A DNA stretch of 64,000 nt from JAXMHB01 sp046346965 (GCA_046346965.1 JAXMHB010000008.1:132313-196312), one strand, 5' to 3'; shown: positions 24,665 to 36,635, counted from the first letter of the stretch. Translations and numbers: made by a program. The notes: generated by a model not told the origin, from the sequence alone.

Positions 24665-25489
24665 ATGCTGCCATTGAGCTTCGAGTTTTTTCCGCCCAAG
24701 ACCGACGAGCAGCGCGACACGCTGGAGCGTACCGTTGAACGCTTGCGTCCGCTCAACCCCGAGTACGTCAGCGTCACCTTCGGCGCGGGTGGCTCCACGC
24801 TCAGCTACACCTACGACACCGTCGCCGGCCTCAAGCAGCGGCACGGACTGGACGTGGCACCGCATCTGTCCTGCATGGGCGGCACCCGGCAGGAGATCCG
24901 CGATCTGCTCGACCGCTATGTGGCGCTGGGCTGCCGCCGACTGGTGGCGCTGCGCGGCGATCTGCCCTCGGGCATGGCCACCGCCGGCGAGTTCCGCCAT
25001 GCCATCGATCTGGTGCGCTTCGTGCGTGAAGGTTACGGCCGGCAGTTCCACATCGAGGTCGCCGGCTATCCGGAGATCCATCCGCAGGCGCGCAGCGCCA
25101 ACGAGGATCTGCAGCATTTTGCCGCCAAAGTCGCGGCCGGCGCTGATGGCGCCATCACCCAGTATTTCTACAACGTCGACGCCTATCTGCGCTTCGTCGA
25201 CGACGTGCGCGCGCTCGGGGTGGCGGTGCCAGTGGTGCCGGGCATCATGCCGATCAGCAATTTCAGCCAGTTGAAGCGCTTTTCCGACCAGTGTGGCGCC
25301 GAGATTCCGCGTTGGCTGGAGCGGCGGATGCAGAGTTTTGGCGACGATGTCGACGCGGTCCGCGCACTCGGCGCAGAGGTGGTGGGCACGCTGTGCCGCC
25401 GGCTGATCGCCGCCGGCGCACCGGCGCTGCACTTCTACACGCTGAATCGCGCCAAGGCGACGCTGGCCGTGATCGATCAACTGCGCTGA
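24665..25489 (+). CDS. metF: 5,10-methylenetetrahydrofolate reductase
   Basis: A 274-residue FAD-dependent enzyme reducing methylene-THF to methyl-THF for methionine synthesis in the cytoplasm. The N-terminus LSFEFFPPKTDEQ carries the catalytic Glu. The motifs VSVTFGAGGS, LRGDLP and PGIMPISNF are typical of MetF. The length is normal for bacterial MetF (about 280-300). I chose ATG 24665 because the family starts here; no clear Shine-Dalgarno site is visible, and the frame extends upstream to 24440 without support. I looked for a SAM/SAH riboswitch in 24487-24664 and saw none that was convincing. Confidence 0.95.
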   Translation: MLPLSFEFFPPKTDEQRDTLERTVERLRPLNPEYVSVTFGAGGSTLSYTYDTVAGLKQRHGLDVAPHLSCMGGTRQEIRDLLDRYVALGCRRLVALRGDLPSGMATAGEFRHAIDLVRFVREGYGRQFHIEVAGYPEIHPQARSANEDLQHFAAKVAAGADGAITQYFYNVDAYLRFVDDVRALGVAVPVVPGIMPISNFSQLKRFSDQCGAEIPRWLERRMQSFGDDVDAVRALGAEVVGTLCRRLIAAGAPALHFYTLNRAKATLAVIDQLR

Positions 25490-25529
25490 ACCAGCGCAGT
25501 GCGCTCGCGGCCTTTGGCAGAATGCCGGC

Positions 25530-26882
25530 ATGCGCCTGCTCCTGCTGCTGATCTGGGCCCTTAACGACGCCGCCTTCGGCGCCGAGATTCCCTATTGCGG
25601 CGGCCAGCACCGGATCGATGGCGAACTCGACGACTGGCGAGCGCCCTGGTACGCCGCGGCGTTTGCGGAAACCGCAGCCGCGCCAGCGCAAGCCAATCAG
25701 GTCTCGGTGCAGATCTGCTGGACGCTTGAAGCCTTGCATTACGGCATTCGCGTCGACGATCAGGATCTGCTGCCGGCGCCGACGCCGCTGGCGGTCGACC
25801 AGTATCACCAGTACGACTCGGTGCAGATCTACATCGACGCTCGCGGCGATGATCAGGACCGCATGAATGACGACGATGTAGACATTCTGCTGCTCCCCGA
25901 CGGCCGCGCTGGCGTGCTGCGCGGCGACGCGCTGGTCGGCGCGCTGGCAGCGGCGATCGTGCCACAGCGTGAATCCACGCCGCTGCCGCTGCGCTACGCC
26001 AGCCAGCGATGGGACACGGGCTGGCAACTGGAGCTTGCGGTGCCTTTCGCGGGCCTCGGGATTGAGCCGCGTACCGCCCTGCCGCTGCGCATGGATGTCG
26101 CCATCAACGATTGGCTGGTCGATCACCCGCCGGGCGCATCGGAAGCGCTGACGCCCGAGCGCGTGCGCGCGCTGGCCGAGCGCTCTGCGCTCACCGCCGA
26201 TACCGATCCGGCGGTGGGCACCCAGCTGTGGCCGCGCAACTGGTCGGGCGACAATGATTTTGGCTATCCGCAACGCTGGCGCTCGCTGACGCTGACGGGC
26301 GCGCCGGGCGTTTGGGAGGGTCTGGTGCGGCGCCTGGGCGCGGGCACTGCGCTGGGTCTGGTGGCCGCGCTGTGTCTGGCGCTGGCCGGACTGCTGATGC
26401 TGGGTCTGTACGGCTGGCATCGCCGTCAACTGCAGGCGCTGCTGGCGCGCCTGGCCGAGCTGCCGACGGTCGTGCCCGCCTCGGCGCCGGCCGCAGCGTC
26501 AGCGCCAGCGGAGGACGTCCCGGCGAGCGCCGATGCCCCGGATGTCTCGCTTCGAGATCGCGAGTTCGCCGAACGCGTGCTCGGCTATGTGCGTGCCCAT
26601 CTGGAATTGGCGCACAGCCCCAGCGAGCTGGCCGAGCACTTTCACGTCTCGCTGCGCACCTTGCAGCGACGCGTACGATCAGGACTGGGCAGCAGTCCGC
26701 AGGATCTGGTGCTGGCGGCCCGCCTGGAATCGGCACGGGAACTGCTGCAGCGCGGCAGCTTGCGGGTCAGCGAGGTGGCGGCCCGGGTGGGGTTCGAGGA
26801 CTTGTCCCATTTTTCGCGCCGCTATCGACTCGCCTTTGGTCACGCGCCCTCGGCCGAGCGCTCCGAGCGGGGTGCGGCCTGA
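25530..26882 (+). CDS. Membrane-tethered AraC-family regulator with CBM9-like periplasmic sensor
   Basis: A 450-residue protein. A signal sequence covers residues 1-17 (MRLLLLLIWALNDAAFGA). A periplasmic domain of about 230 residues resembles carbohydrate-binding module family 9, with IDGELDDW at its start and YDSVQIYIDARGDD in the middle. A membrane helix lies at about 270-293, followed by an Ala/Pro-rich linker. The AraC-type DNA-binding domain at about 345-440 has two helix-turn-helices (PSELAEHFHVSLRTLQRRV and VSEVAARVGFEDLSHFSRRY). It would act as a one-component ToxR-like sensor: ligand outside, DNA binding inside. It lies 40 bp after metF and 90 bp before the OYE gene. No clear ribosome site is visible. 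Confidence 0.88.
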   Translation: MRLLLLLIWALNDAAFGAEIPYCGGQHRIDGELDDWRAPWYAAAFAETAAAPAQANQVSVQICWTLEALHYGIRVDDQDLLPAPTPLAVDQYHQYDSVQIYIDARGDDQDRMNDDDVDILLLPDGRAGVLRGDALVGALAAAIVPQRESTPLPLRYASQRWDTGWQLELAVPFAGLGIEPRTALPLRMDVAINDWLVDHPPGASEALTPERVRALAERSALTADTDPAVGTQLWPRNWSGDNDFGYPQRWRSLTLTGAPGVWEGLVRRLGAGTALGLVAALCLALAGLLMLGLYGWHRRQLQALLARLAELPTVVPASAPAAASAPAEDVPASADAPDVSLRDREFAERVLGYVRAHLELAHSPSELAEHFHVSLRTLQRRVRSGLGSSPQDLVLAARLESARELLQRGSLRVSEVAARVGFEDLSHFSRRYRLAFGHAPSAERSERGAA

Positions 26883-26972
26883 GGCGCGAGGTTGAAGTCT
26901 GCGCGCGCCACCCCATGTTCCAGGCCCACGCGTGGCCCTATTCCGGTGTCACACGCTTCCTGGAGTCGATCG

Positions 26973-28043
26973 ATGAGTCTGTTGCACACCCCTCTGCAAG
27001 CCGGCGACCTGCACCTGTCCAACCGCATCGTGATGGCGCCGCTGACGCGCTCGCGCGCCGGGCGCAGTCACATCCCCAACGCGATGATGGCCGAGTACTA
27101 CGCGCAGCGCGCCAGCGCTGGCCTGGTCATCAGCGAGGCCACCATGGTCGCGGCGGACGGCTGCGCCTTCACCGCCGAAGGCGGCATTTTTGATCAGGCT
27201 TGCGTCGACGGCTGGCGCGCCGTCACCGATGCCGTGCACGCGCGCGGCGGGTTGATGCAGATCCAGTTGTTCCATCCCGGACGGGCGGCGCATTCGCTGC
27301 TGAACGCCGGCACGCAACCAATTTCGAGCAGCGCGCGGGCGATCACTGGCAGCACGATCAGCACGCCGGAAGGTCCGCAGGCCTATGAAACCCCGCGCCG
27401 GCTGAGCGAGGACGAGCTACCCGGCATCGTCGAGCTGTTCCGCCAGGGTGCCCTGCGCGCCAAGGCGGCCGGCTTTGACGGCGCGCAGTTGCACGGCGCG
27501 CACGGCTATCTGCTCGATCAGTTCCTGCGCGACAGCGTCAACGACCGCCAGGACGGCTACGGCGGCAGCATCGCCAAGCACGCGCGACTGCTGCTGGAAG
27601 CCACCGATGCCGTCATCGGCGTCTACGGCGCCGGTCGCGTCTCGGTGCGCATCTCGCCGCTGGTGGCCTTCAATGACATTGCCGATTCCGATCCCGAGGC
27701 GCTGGTCGCCTACTTGGCCCGCGAGTTGGACCGCCGCCAGATCGCTTTCCTGGAATTGCGCCATGCCGACCATCGCGAGCCCGCCGAACAACGCCTGGCC
27801 GCCATCGCGCGCGAGCAGTTCCGCGGACGCTTGTTCCTGAACGGTGGCTACGACCAAGCAAGCGGCGAAGCCGCGCTGGCGAGCGGTGCCGCCGACGCCA
27901 TCGTCTACGGCAAGCCCTTCCTGTCGAATCCGGATTTGGTGAAGCGCTTTGCACGCGGCGCCGAGCTGGCGCCGGTGGACTTCAGCCGTCTGTACACGCC
28001 GGGCCCGGCGGGCTACACCGACTATCCCGCCCTGGCCGACTGA
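26973..28043 (+). CDS. Old Yellow Enzyme family alkene reductase / NADH:flavin oxidoreductase
   Basis: A 356-residue FMN barrel enzyme of the NemA/XenB type, reducing activated C=C bonds or nitro compounds with NAD(P)H. The N-terminus LSNRIVMAPLTRSRAG, the segment GLMQIQLFHPGRAAH, and the strongly conserved HGAHGYLLDQFL with NDRQDGYGGS mark the family. The C-terminal GAADAIVYGKPFLSNPDLV binds the FMN phosphate. GGAG lies 7 bases before ATG 26973. It may be co-transcribed with, or controlled by, the upstream AraC-type gene. The physiological substrate is unknown. Confidence 0.93.
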   Translation: MSLLHTPLQAGDLHLSNRIVMAPLTRSRAGRSHIPNAMMAEYYAQRASAGLVISEATMVAADGCAFTAEGGIFDQACVDGWRAVTDAVHARGGLMQIQLFHPGRAAHSLLNAGTQPISSSARAITGSTISTPEGPQAYETPRRLSEDELPGIVELFRQGALRAKAAGFDGAQLHGAHGYLLDQFLRDSVNDRQDGYGGSIAKHARLLLEATDAVIGVYGAGRVSVRISPLVAFNDIADSDPEALVAYLARELDRRQIAFLELRHADHREPAEQRLAAIAREQFRGRLFLNGGYDQASGEAALASGAADAIVYGKPFLSNPDLVKRFARGAELAPVDFSRLYTPGPAGYTDYPALAD

Positions 28044-28055
28044 GGCCGGCGCAAG

Positions 28056-28088
28056 GGCGGAAGACCTGGACGAGCCAGGTCTTCTGCC
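28056..28088. terminator. Bidirectional hairpin between convergent genes
   Basis: A 14-bp stem (one G-U pair) with a 5-base loop: GGAAGACCTGG pairs with CCAGGTCTTCT and the flanking GGC with GCC. It lies between the OYE gene and the convergent endonuclease gene. There is no T-run on the plus strand. Confidence 0.65.
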
Positions 28089-28148
28089 GTGGCCTCCGAG
28101 ACTCAAGCAGCGCCGGCGCTCGGCCGGCGCTGACCAGGCGAACCTGAA

Positions 28149-30362
<2,214 letters not shown>

Positions 30363-30531
30363 CGACTCAACCCGACACGAAGGGGGCGGCGAGTCTAGCC
30401 CTGCCACTATGACAATGCGCGTGCACTGCTGTGTACAACCGATGAACGGCGCGCCGAGTCACGCTTGCCGGCGGCCGCCTCGCGCCGCCGACCACGCGCA
30501 CGCGGGGCGTGCAATCCACCGACAGCGCCGC

Positions 30532-30537
30532 TATGCT
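30532..30537 (+). promoter_or_regulatory. Likely -10 box of the tRNA-Leu gene
   Basis: TATGCT lies 14 bases before the mature tRNA 5' end, a plausible distance for a short leader. The -35 region is not obvious (TGCAAT about 17 bases upstream is the best candidate). Confidence 0.4.
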
Positions 30538-30551
30538 CCGCAGTTCTCCGT

Positions 30552-30638
30552 GCCGGAGTGGCGGAATCGGTAGACGCAGCGGACTCAAAATCCGCCGCCC
30601 TTAAAAGCGTGTGGGTTCGAGTCCCACCTCCGGCACCA
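30552..30638 (+). tRNA. tRNA-Leu (anticodon CAA)
   Basis: The 87-base cloverleaf has acceptor stem GCCGGAG pairing with CTCCGGC and the discriminator and CCA encoded (ACCA at 30635-30638). The anticodon stem-loop GCGGA-CTCAAAA-TCCGC gives anticodon CAA for leucine codon UUG. There is a long variable arm, as in class II tRNAs, and a T-loop GGTTCGAGTCC. It is followed by an intrinsic terminator. Confidence 0.97.
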
Positions 30639-30678
30639 ACGTTGATCCAGGCCGCCCAGTGCGCCGGATCGCCGCCCG

Positions 30679-30704
30679 AAGCCCGCCATGATGCGGGCTT
30701 TTTT
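30679..30704 (+). terminator. Intrinsic terminator of tRNA-Leu
   Basis: AAGCCCGC pairs with GCGGGCTT (8 bp) around a 6-base loop and is followed by a run of Ts. It sits 40 bp after the tRNA and has its T-run only on the plus strand. Confidence 0.88.
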
Positions 30705-30818
30705 GTGCCCTCGCGATAGACCCAATCGGCCCTTTCCGCGCTACCGGGCCCGGTGTCCTGTTCACGCTCGGGCGCTGCGCCCCGGCTGCGCCAGGCAGGC
30801 GCGGCCGGGCGGCGGGTC

Positions 30819-33800
30819 TCATTCGAAACCGTTGCGATACAGACCGCGGATGTCGGGGCCGTCGGTGGCGACGTTGTTGCCGAGTTGCGGATCGTCGATC
30901 GGGCTTGGCGGCGTGACCGAGGCGAGGTTCGAGACCGGGGTCTCCGGCAGCGCTGCGACGGTCGCGGTCAACAGGAACTCCAGCGAGCCGCCGGGCGGCA
31001 GATCGACGCGTTGATCGAGATTGCCGCTGCCGCTGGCGCCACAGACGGCCCCGGGGCCCGGCTGGCAGGTCCAGCTGGCGCCCGAGAACTCCGGATCCAG
31101 CGCGTCGTGCACGCGCGCGCCGGCGACGCCGGCCGGGCCAGCGTTGCTGACCACGATGCGATAGCTGACCGGCTCGCCACCGCTGACGTAGTTGCGCTGG
31201 TTGCTCACGCTGACCGCCAGATCGCTGCTCAGGCTGGCGGCGGGATAGGCCGCCACGCTGGCCGAGGGCGCGCCGTAGCCGACGCTGTTGCGGGCACGGA
31301 CGCGGCACTCGTAACGTTGGCCGTTGCTCAGCCCGGTGATCTGGATCGAGCTGCCGGTGCCGACGCTGGCCTGCGCGGCCGGCGGGCATTCCAGTCGGTA
31401 GTCGAGGATCGGCGCGCCACCGGTTTGCGTGACGAGGCTGTACTGGACGGTCAGACTGCCATCGCCGGGCACGATCGCGCTGATGGTGGTGCTGCCCGGC
31501 AATCCCAGCGGCGCCACTGGCGCGGAGGGCGCCGACGGCGTTCCTGTCCCCACCGCATTGCGGGCACGCACGCTGCAGCTGACGGCGACGCCGTTGTCCA
31601 GTCCGGTGACCACTAGCGGCGAGCCCGGTCCCGTTTGCGACTGACTGCCGCAACTTGCCGTGTAGTCGAGGATGGCGCTGCCGCCGTCGTCGGCCGGCGG
31701 ACTGAATTCCACGCTGAGCGCGGAATCTGCGGGCAGCACCTGATTGATCACCGGCGCACCCGGCTCGCCCAGCGGCGTCACCTCATTGGAATCCGCCGAG
31801 GGCAGGCTGTTGCCGACCGCATTGGTGGCCAGCACGCGGCAGCGCACCGGCTGTCCGTTGGGCAGGCCGGCGACCAGCAGCGGCGGATGCGGCCCGGTCT
31901 GGGACTGATTGCCGCAGGTGGCGGTGTAGCTCAGGATCGGGCTGCCGCCGTTGTCACTGGAGCGGGTGAAGTCGATGGTCACCAGATTGGCGCTGGCCAC
32001 GGCGAGCCCGATGGTCGGCGCGCTCGGCACGTCCACCGGGGTCACCTCATTGGAGTCGGCCGAGACCGGCCCGGCGCCGACGATATTGCTGGCATAGACG
32101 CGGCAGCGCACCGGCGTGCCGTTGCTCAATCCGCTGACGACGAGCGGCGCGGCCGGGCCGCTCTGCGACTGGCTGCCACAGCTGGCGGTGTAGCTGGTGA
32201 TCGCGCTGCCGCCGTCACTGAGCGGCGCGTCAAAGCTGACCGCCACCTGCCCTGCCCCAGGCGTCGCCGTGCCGATGATCGGTGCCCCCGGCAGACCCCG
32301 CGGGGTTCCACTCGCGGCATTCGAGGGCGCGCCCTCGCCGACCAGGTTCACCGCTGACACTGTGCAGCTGTAACTGACGCCATTCTCGAGGCCGCTCACT
32401 TCGAGCGGTGAACTGCCTTGGCTGCTCACATCGCCACAGCGGCCGATGTAGCCGGTGATGATCGCGCCGTTGTTGCTGGCTGGCGGCTGGAAGTGCAAAT
32501 ACAGGCGTCCATCGCCCGGTTCCACCGAGTTCAACTGCGGGGCCGGCGGCACGCTCGCCTGAGCGATGATCAGGAATTCGCGCGTTGCCGGCGGACCGAT
32601 GCCGTTGCCGGCGCTCAGGGTGATGAGTCCGCCTCCGACCTGGGTAGGCGTGCCGCTGATCGTGCCGGTAGCGGCATCGAGGCTCAGCCCCGGCGGCAGA
32701 CTGCCGCTTGAGATCCAGAAGCTGGGACTCGGCACGCCGCTGGATATCGGCGTGTATTGGAAGGGCTGCCCCACCGCGGCGACGAATGCCGGAATCTCCG
32801 CCAGGCTGGCGCCATAGCCGCCCACCACAGCAAAGCGGCCCATCGCAAAGGCGCTGCTGCCGAGGTTCAGCGTCTGGGTCACGCTGGCGCTGGCGGCATC
32901 GATCACGCTGACGGTCGCGCTGCCGCGATTGACCACGTACAGGCGGCTGCCGTCGGGTGAAACCTCGATACCGGACGGCTGCGCACCTACGTTGATCTGC
33001 GATTGCAGTTCGAAAGGCTGCGCGTTGACCACGCTGACGGTGTTGCTGCCGGCGTTGCTGACGTAGACACGCTGGCTGTCGCGACTGACAACGACGCCGA
33101 AAGGCTGGCTGCCGGTCGCGATCGAGCCCACCGGCGCGTAGTTGCTGGCATCGACGGCCGTGACCACGCCACCCGTCTGGCTGGTGGCATAGACGCGACG
33201 CCCGTCGGCGCTGATCGCCACGCCCATCGGATCCATACCGACCGTTACCAGTGCCAACCGCTCGTAGCTCGAGGTGTCGTAGACGCCAATGGCGTCGGTG
33301 CCGCCGTGGGCCACCCACAGGCGGCTGCCGTCGGGCGACAGAGCCAAGCCAAAGGGTTGATTGAACACGGGAAAGCTGGTCAATACGGTACGCGTGGCGG
33401 CGTCGATCACCGACACCGTGGAATCGCCGCTGTTGCTGACGTAGACGCGCAAACCATCGGGCGAGACCGCTGCGCTCCAGGGGCCGACGCCTACGCTGAT
33501 CTGTCCGACCACACTGCGGTTGTAGGGATTGATCACGGTGACCGTCCCCAGCGCCGGCGAGACCAGATAGACGCGTGAACCGTCCGGACTGGCGGCGACC
33601 CCGGTCTGGCCGGCGCCCAGGCCGACATTGCCGAGCAAGCTGCCGTTGCTGAAGTCGTAAACGCCAACGCTGGCGGCACCCAGGCGCGGGATGTAGGCCT
33701 CGACGCCGGGCACACCCGGCATCACCGTGTTCGACGACGCCGAGGCCGCGCTGGTGCCGCCGGCATTGCTGGCGCGCACGCTGCAACTGACCGGAATCCC

Positions 33801-36635
33801 GTTCGGCAAGCCGATCACCGACACTGGCGAACTGGCGCCGCTGGCGGATCGCGCGCCGCACTGGACCAGGAAGCTGCTGGCCGCACCGCCGCTCGCAGAC
33901 GGGGTGAACGCGACCATCACCTGGCCATTGCCGGGCTGCGCGACACCGATGGACGGCACGCCAGGCGGATTGCCGGGCACGATCGGCGGCGTCGGCGCCG
34001 AGGCAATGCCGATCTGCGTGGCGCTCTCGGCGCGCACGCTGCAGGTCACGGCCACACCGTTGCTCAGTCCGCCCACGACGATCGGCGAGGCGCTGCCGCT
34101 GACGGTCTGGCTGCCGCAGCTGGCGCTGTAGCCGGTGATCGTCTGACCGCCATTGCTGCCGCCGCTGAAAGCCACGCTGATAGCGCCGTTCTGCGGGGTG
34201 CCCACCACATTGGTCGGCGTCGCCACCTGCAACTCGAAGGCGCCGATGTCGTTGCCGTTGCCGCCGCTGGCGTTGGCGAGATGGGTGAAATCGATCGGTC
34301 GCAGCAGACCGCGGCCATCCACCGTCAGTCCGGCGCCACCGGCATCGATGATCGGACTGTCGTACAGCGGCGGATGCATGGGGCCAAGATTGCCCTGGTC
34401 GCTCAACGGCCCCAGCCGCGGCGCCACGCCGGGCAGGTTGCCGACCATCGACGGCGAGGCCGGGTCCCAACTGTGGCCGGCGACGTTGCCGGTCAGGTTG
34501 TAGCCGAGCGAGCGCAGCACGCCGCGCGCATCGGGCGCCGCGCCGCCGGTGTTGCCGGCGACCAGCGCATTGCTGAGATTGGCGGTGCCACCGTCATTCC
34601 ACAGGCCGCCGCCATCGGCAGCCGCGCTGTTCAACGTGATCGTCGGGTGGTTGATGTGCAGAGTGGCGCTGCTGGCGTTGTAGACACCGCCGCCGCCATC
34701 GGCGTTGGCGTTGTTGCTGCTGATCGTCACGCTGTTCAGTGTGGCCGTGCCGAGATTGCCGAAACCACCGCCGCGCGTGGCGCTGTTGTTACGCAGCGTG
34801 GAGCGCCGCAGCACCAGCGTGCCCAGATTGGCGATGCCGCCGTACTGGCCGGCGGCCACGTTGTACTCGATCAGGTTGTCGGCAATGTCGGTGAAGCTGG
34901 TGGTGTCGATGTACAAGCCGGCGCCGTTCGCGCTGGCGGTGCACCCGGTCATCCGGATGCGTGAGCCGAACAAGGTTCCGCGGGTCAGCACGCAGCCCCC
35001 ATTGCGCGCGCGGTTTTGCTCGAACAGCACATCGGTCAGCGTGGTCGTGCCGCTGTTGACCAGCACGGAACCACCGTCCACGCCATTGCCGGGGTCGCCG
35101 CGATACAGCCGCATGCCGATGATCTGCACGCTGTTGCCGTCGATGGTGTAGTGGCGCGAACCGAGGCCGGCATCCAGCGTCAGCAGGCCGGTGCCGGGCC
35201 CGGTGATGGTCAGCGATTTGTTGATCACCAGCGCCGAGCCACCGAGCGCAATGGTGCGCGCCTGGTTGAACACCGCCGGGTCGAAGCCGATGTGATCGCC
35301 CGCGGCTGCATCGGCGATGGTCTGGCGCAGACTGCCGGCGCCGCTGTTCGCCGTATTGCTGACGATCAGTCGCGGCACTTCATAAGCGCCGATATCGACG
35401 CGCAATCCACGCTTGCGGGCAAAGCCGGCGCCGCGCTGGTCGGTGGTGAAGGCAACGGCAGGCACGCCGCCGCAGCCGGCGTTGACCAGTACGCAATCGC
35501 TGCCGGCATCGATCGCCGGACTGATCGGCTGCAGGGCTACGGTGGCGGTCAGGCCGCCGTTGTTTGCCAGCGCCAGATAGCGCGGATCGATGCCATACAG
35601 ATTGAGCGCGGGATCGCCGTCGATCTGGGCGCTGCCACGCGTGCGCACCAGATTGCCGCCGATGGAGTAGATGCGGCCGCTGATCTCGGGCGCCGCGCCG
35701 GTATTGTTGGCGATCAGCGTGTTGCCCACCTGCACCTCCGCGCCGGGATACACCGTCATCGCGCCGGCATTGCTGCCGACGTTTTCGACCAGCGTGGTGT
35801 TCAGGATCGCGGCAAAGCCACCCAGCAGCAGCGCGCCACCCTCGGTGCTTTGCCGCGTCTGGTTGCGCCAGAAGCTTGAGTTGTACAGGCGCAGCTGGCT
35901 GCCGGACTGGATGCCGGCGGCGTACTGCGCATCGTTGCGATCGAAGGTGCTGCCGCTGATGGTGGCAAACACGTCGGTCTTGATTGCGCCGAACTGGCCG
36001 TACTGCGCGCTGCTACCAGGATTCAGCACGCCGTTGGCGATGAAGCTGCTGTCCTCCACCGTCAGTGTGGCGGTGACGGCGGCATTGGCCAGCGGCTCGA
36101 TGTGAATGCCGCCAGCGCCGCCGTTCGAGTAGTTGCCTTCGAAGCGGCAGCGACGCACGATCAACGGCCCGTTGCTGAAAATCGCCCCGCCCTTCGCGGA
36201 GCTGCGGTTGAAGTTGAACTCGGAGTCCTCGACGATCACCGTTTGATTGGCCTGGATGTACAAGGCGCCGCCGGGATACACGCCGCTGTCGAGGTTGTTG
36301 AAGCGCGCATTGCGGATCACCATCGTCATCTGCGTCGGCAGGCTGCTCGACGCCAAGATGCGCGGCAGCGTCGCGCCATTGGCCAGGATCGTGACACTGC
36401 GCCCGGTCTGCACCTCAGTGGCCAGTGTCGAAGTGACCGTGAAGTTGATGGTGTCACCAACCGTGGCGATGCGCGTCAGGGCGCCGGGGAAACTGCAGTC
36501 GCCGGGTGCTGCGGTGCACGCCGAGAGCGCGGCACTGCTCGATGTGGAGTCGACATCAAACGTCGCCGCCCACGCGGGCGCTGCCAGCGTGCAGACACCG
36601 AGGACGAGTGCGGTCGCAACTGTACGGACTGACAT
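30819..36635 (-). CDS. Giant secreted mosaic protein (beta-helix, Fn3, propeller, NGFE tail)
   Basis: A 1938-residue exoprotein. It has a signal peptide (VATALVLGVCTLAAPAWA). Residues of about 25-800 form a right-handed beta-helix rich in N-, G- and T-turns, opening with a CSLREA-like cysteine pair. Two Fn3-like domains lie at about 805-975. A YVTN-type beta-propeller follows at about 978-1275 with repeats such as SPDGSRVYLVSP and SVIDAATRTVL. A putative Ig domain covers about 1275-1365 (GTISGTPTQVG), then five more Fn3-like domains and a DUF11-like domain. It ends RGLYRNGFE. The Fn3 units share a CGSQS...GLSNG core. The start at 36635 has GGAG 5 bases upstream. It is probably a cell-surface adhesin or matrix protein; no ligand is known. 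Confidence 0.87.
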   Translation of the reverse strand: MSVRTVATALVLGVCTLAAPAWAATFDVDSTSSSAALSACTAAPGDCSFPGALTRIATVGDTINFTVTSTLATEVQTGRSVTILANGATLPRILASSSLPTQMTMVIRNARFNNLDSGVYPGGALYIQANQTVIVEDSEFNFNRSSAKGGAIFSNGPLIVRRCRFEGNYSNGGAGGIHIEPLANAAVTATLTVEDSSFIANGVLNPGSSAQYGQFGAIKTDVFATISGSTFDRNDAQYAAGIQSGSQLRLYNSSFWRNQTRQSTEGGALLLGGFAAILNTTLVENVGSNAGAMTVYPGAEVQVGNTLIANNTGAAPEISGRIYSIGGNLVRTRGSAQIDGDPALNLYGIDPRYLALANNGGLTATVALQPISPAIDAGSDCVLVNAGCGGVPAVAFTTDQRGAGFARKRGLRVDIGAYEVPRLIVSNTANSGAGSLRQTIADAAAGDHIGFDPAVFNQARTIALGGSALVINKSLTITGPGTGLLTLDAGLGSRHYTIDGNSVQIIGMRLYRGDPGNGVDGGSVLVNSGTTTLTDVLFEQNRARNGGCVLTRGTLFGSRIRMTGCTASANGAGLYIDTTSFTDIADNLIEYNVAAGQYGGIANLGTLVLRRSTLRNNSATRGGGFGNLGTATLNSVTISSNNANADGGGGVYNASSATLHINHPTITLNSAAADGGGLWNDGGTANLSNALVAGNTGGAAPDARGVLRSLGYNLTGNVAGHSWDPASPSMVGNLPGVAPRLGPLSDQGNLGPMHPPLYDSPIIDAGGAGLTVDGRGLLRPIDFTHLANASGGNGNDIGAFELQVATPTNVVGTPQNGAISVAFSGGSNGGQTITGYSASCGSQTVSGSASPIVVGGLSNGVAVTCSVRAESATQIGIASAPTPPIVPGNPPGVPSIGVAQPGNGQVMVAFTPSASGGAASSFLVQCGARSASGASSPVSVIGLPNGIPVSCSVRASNAGGTSAASASSNTVMPGVPGVEAYIPRLGAASVGVYDFSNGSLLGNVGLGAGQTGVAASPDGSRVYLVSPALGTVTVINPYNRSVVGQISVGVGPWSAAVSPDGLRVYVSNSGDSTVSVIDAATRTVLTSFPVFNQPFGLALSPDGSRLWVAHGGTDAIGVYDTSSYERLALVTVGMDPMGVAISADGRRVYATSQTGGVVTAVDASNYAPVGSIATGSQPFGVVVSRDSQRVYVSNAGSNTVSVVNAQPFELQSQINVGAQPSGIEVSPDGSRLYVVNRGSATVSVIDAASASVTQTLNLGSSAFAMGRFAVVGGYGASLAEIPAFVAAVGQPFQYTPISSGVPSPSFWISSGSLPPGLSLDAATGTISGTPTQVGGGLITLSAGNGIGPPATREFLIIAQASVPPAPQLNSVEPGDGRLYLHFQPPASNNGAIITGYIGRCGDVSSQGSSPLEVSGLENGVSYSCTVSAVNLVGEGAPSNAASGTPRGLPGAPIIGTATPGAGQVAVSFDAPLSDGGSAITSYTASCGSQSQSGPAAPLVVSGLSNGTPVRCRVYASNIVGAGPVSADSNEVTPVDVPSAPTIGLAVASANLVTIDFTRSSDNGGSPILSYTATCGNQSQTGPHPPLLVAGLPNGQPVRCRVLATNAVGNSLPSADSNEVTPLGEPGAPVINQVLPADSALSVEFSPPADDGGSAILDYTASCGSQSQTGPGSPLVVTGLDNGVAVSCSVRARNAVGTGTPSAPSAPVAPLGLPGSTTISAIVPGDGSLTVQYSLVTQTGGAPILDYRLECPPAAQASVGTGSSIQITGLSNGQRYECRVRARNSVGYGAPSASVAAYPAASLSSDLAVSVSNQRNYVSGGEPVSYRIVVSNAGPAGVAGARVHDALDPEFSGASWTCQPGPGAVCGASGSGNLDQRVDLPPGGSLEFLLTATVAALPETPVSNLASVTPPSPIDDPQLGNNVATDGPDIRGLYRNGFE

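Noticed and set aside
30552..30704. Integration site of a genomic island at tRNA-Leu
   Set aside because: No integrase gene or duplicated tRNA 3' end is visible nearby, and the flanking genes do not look mobile.
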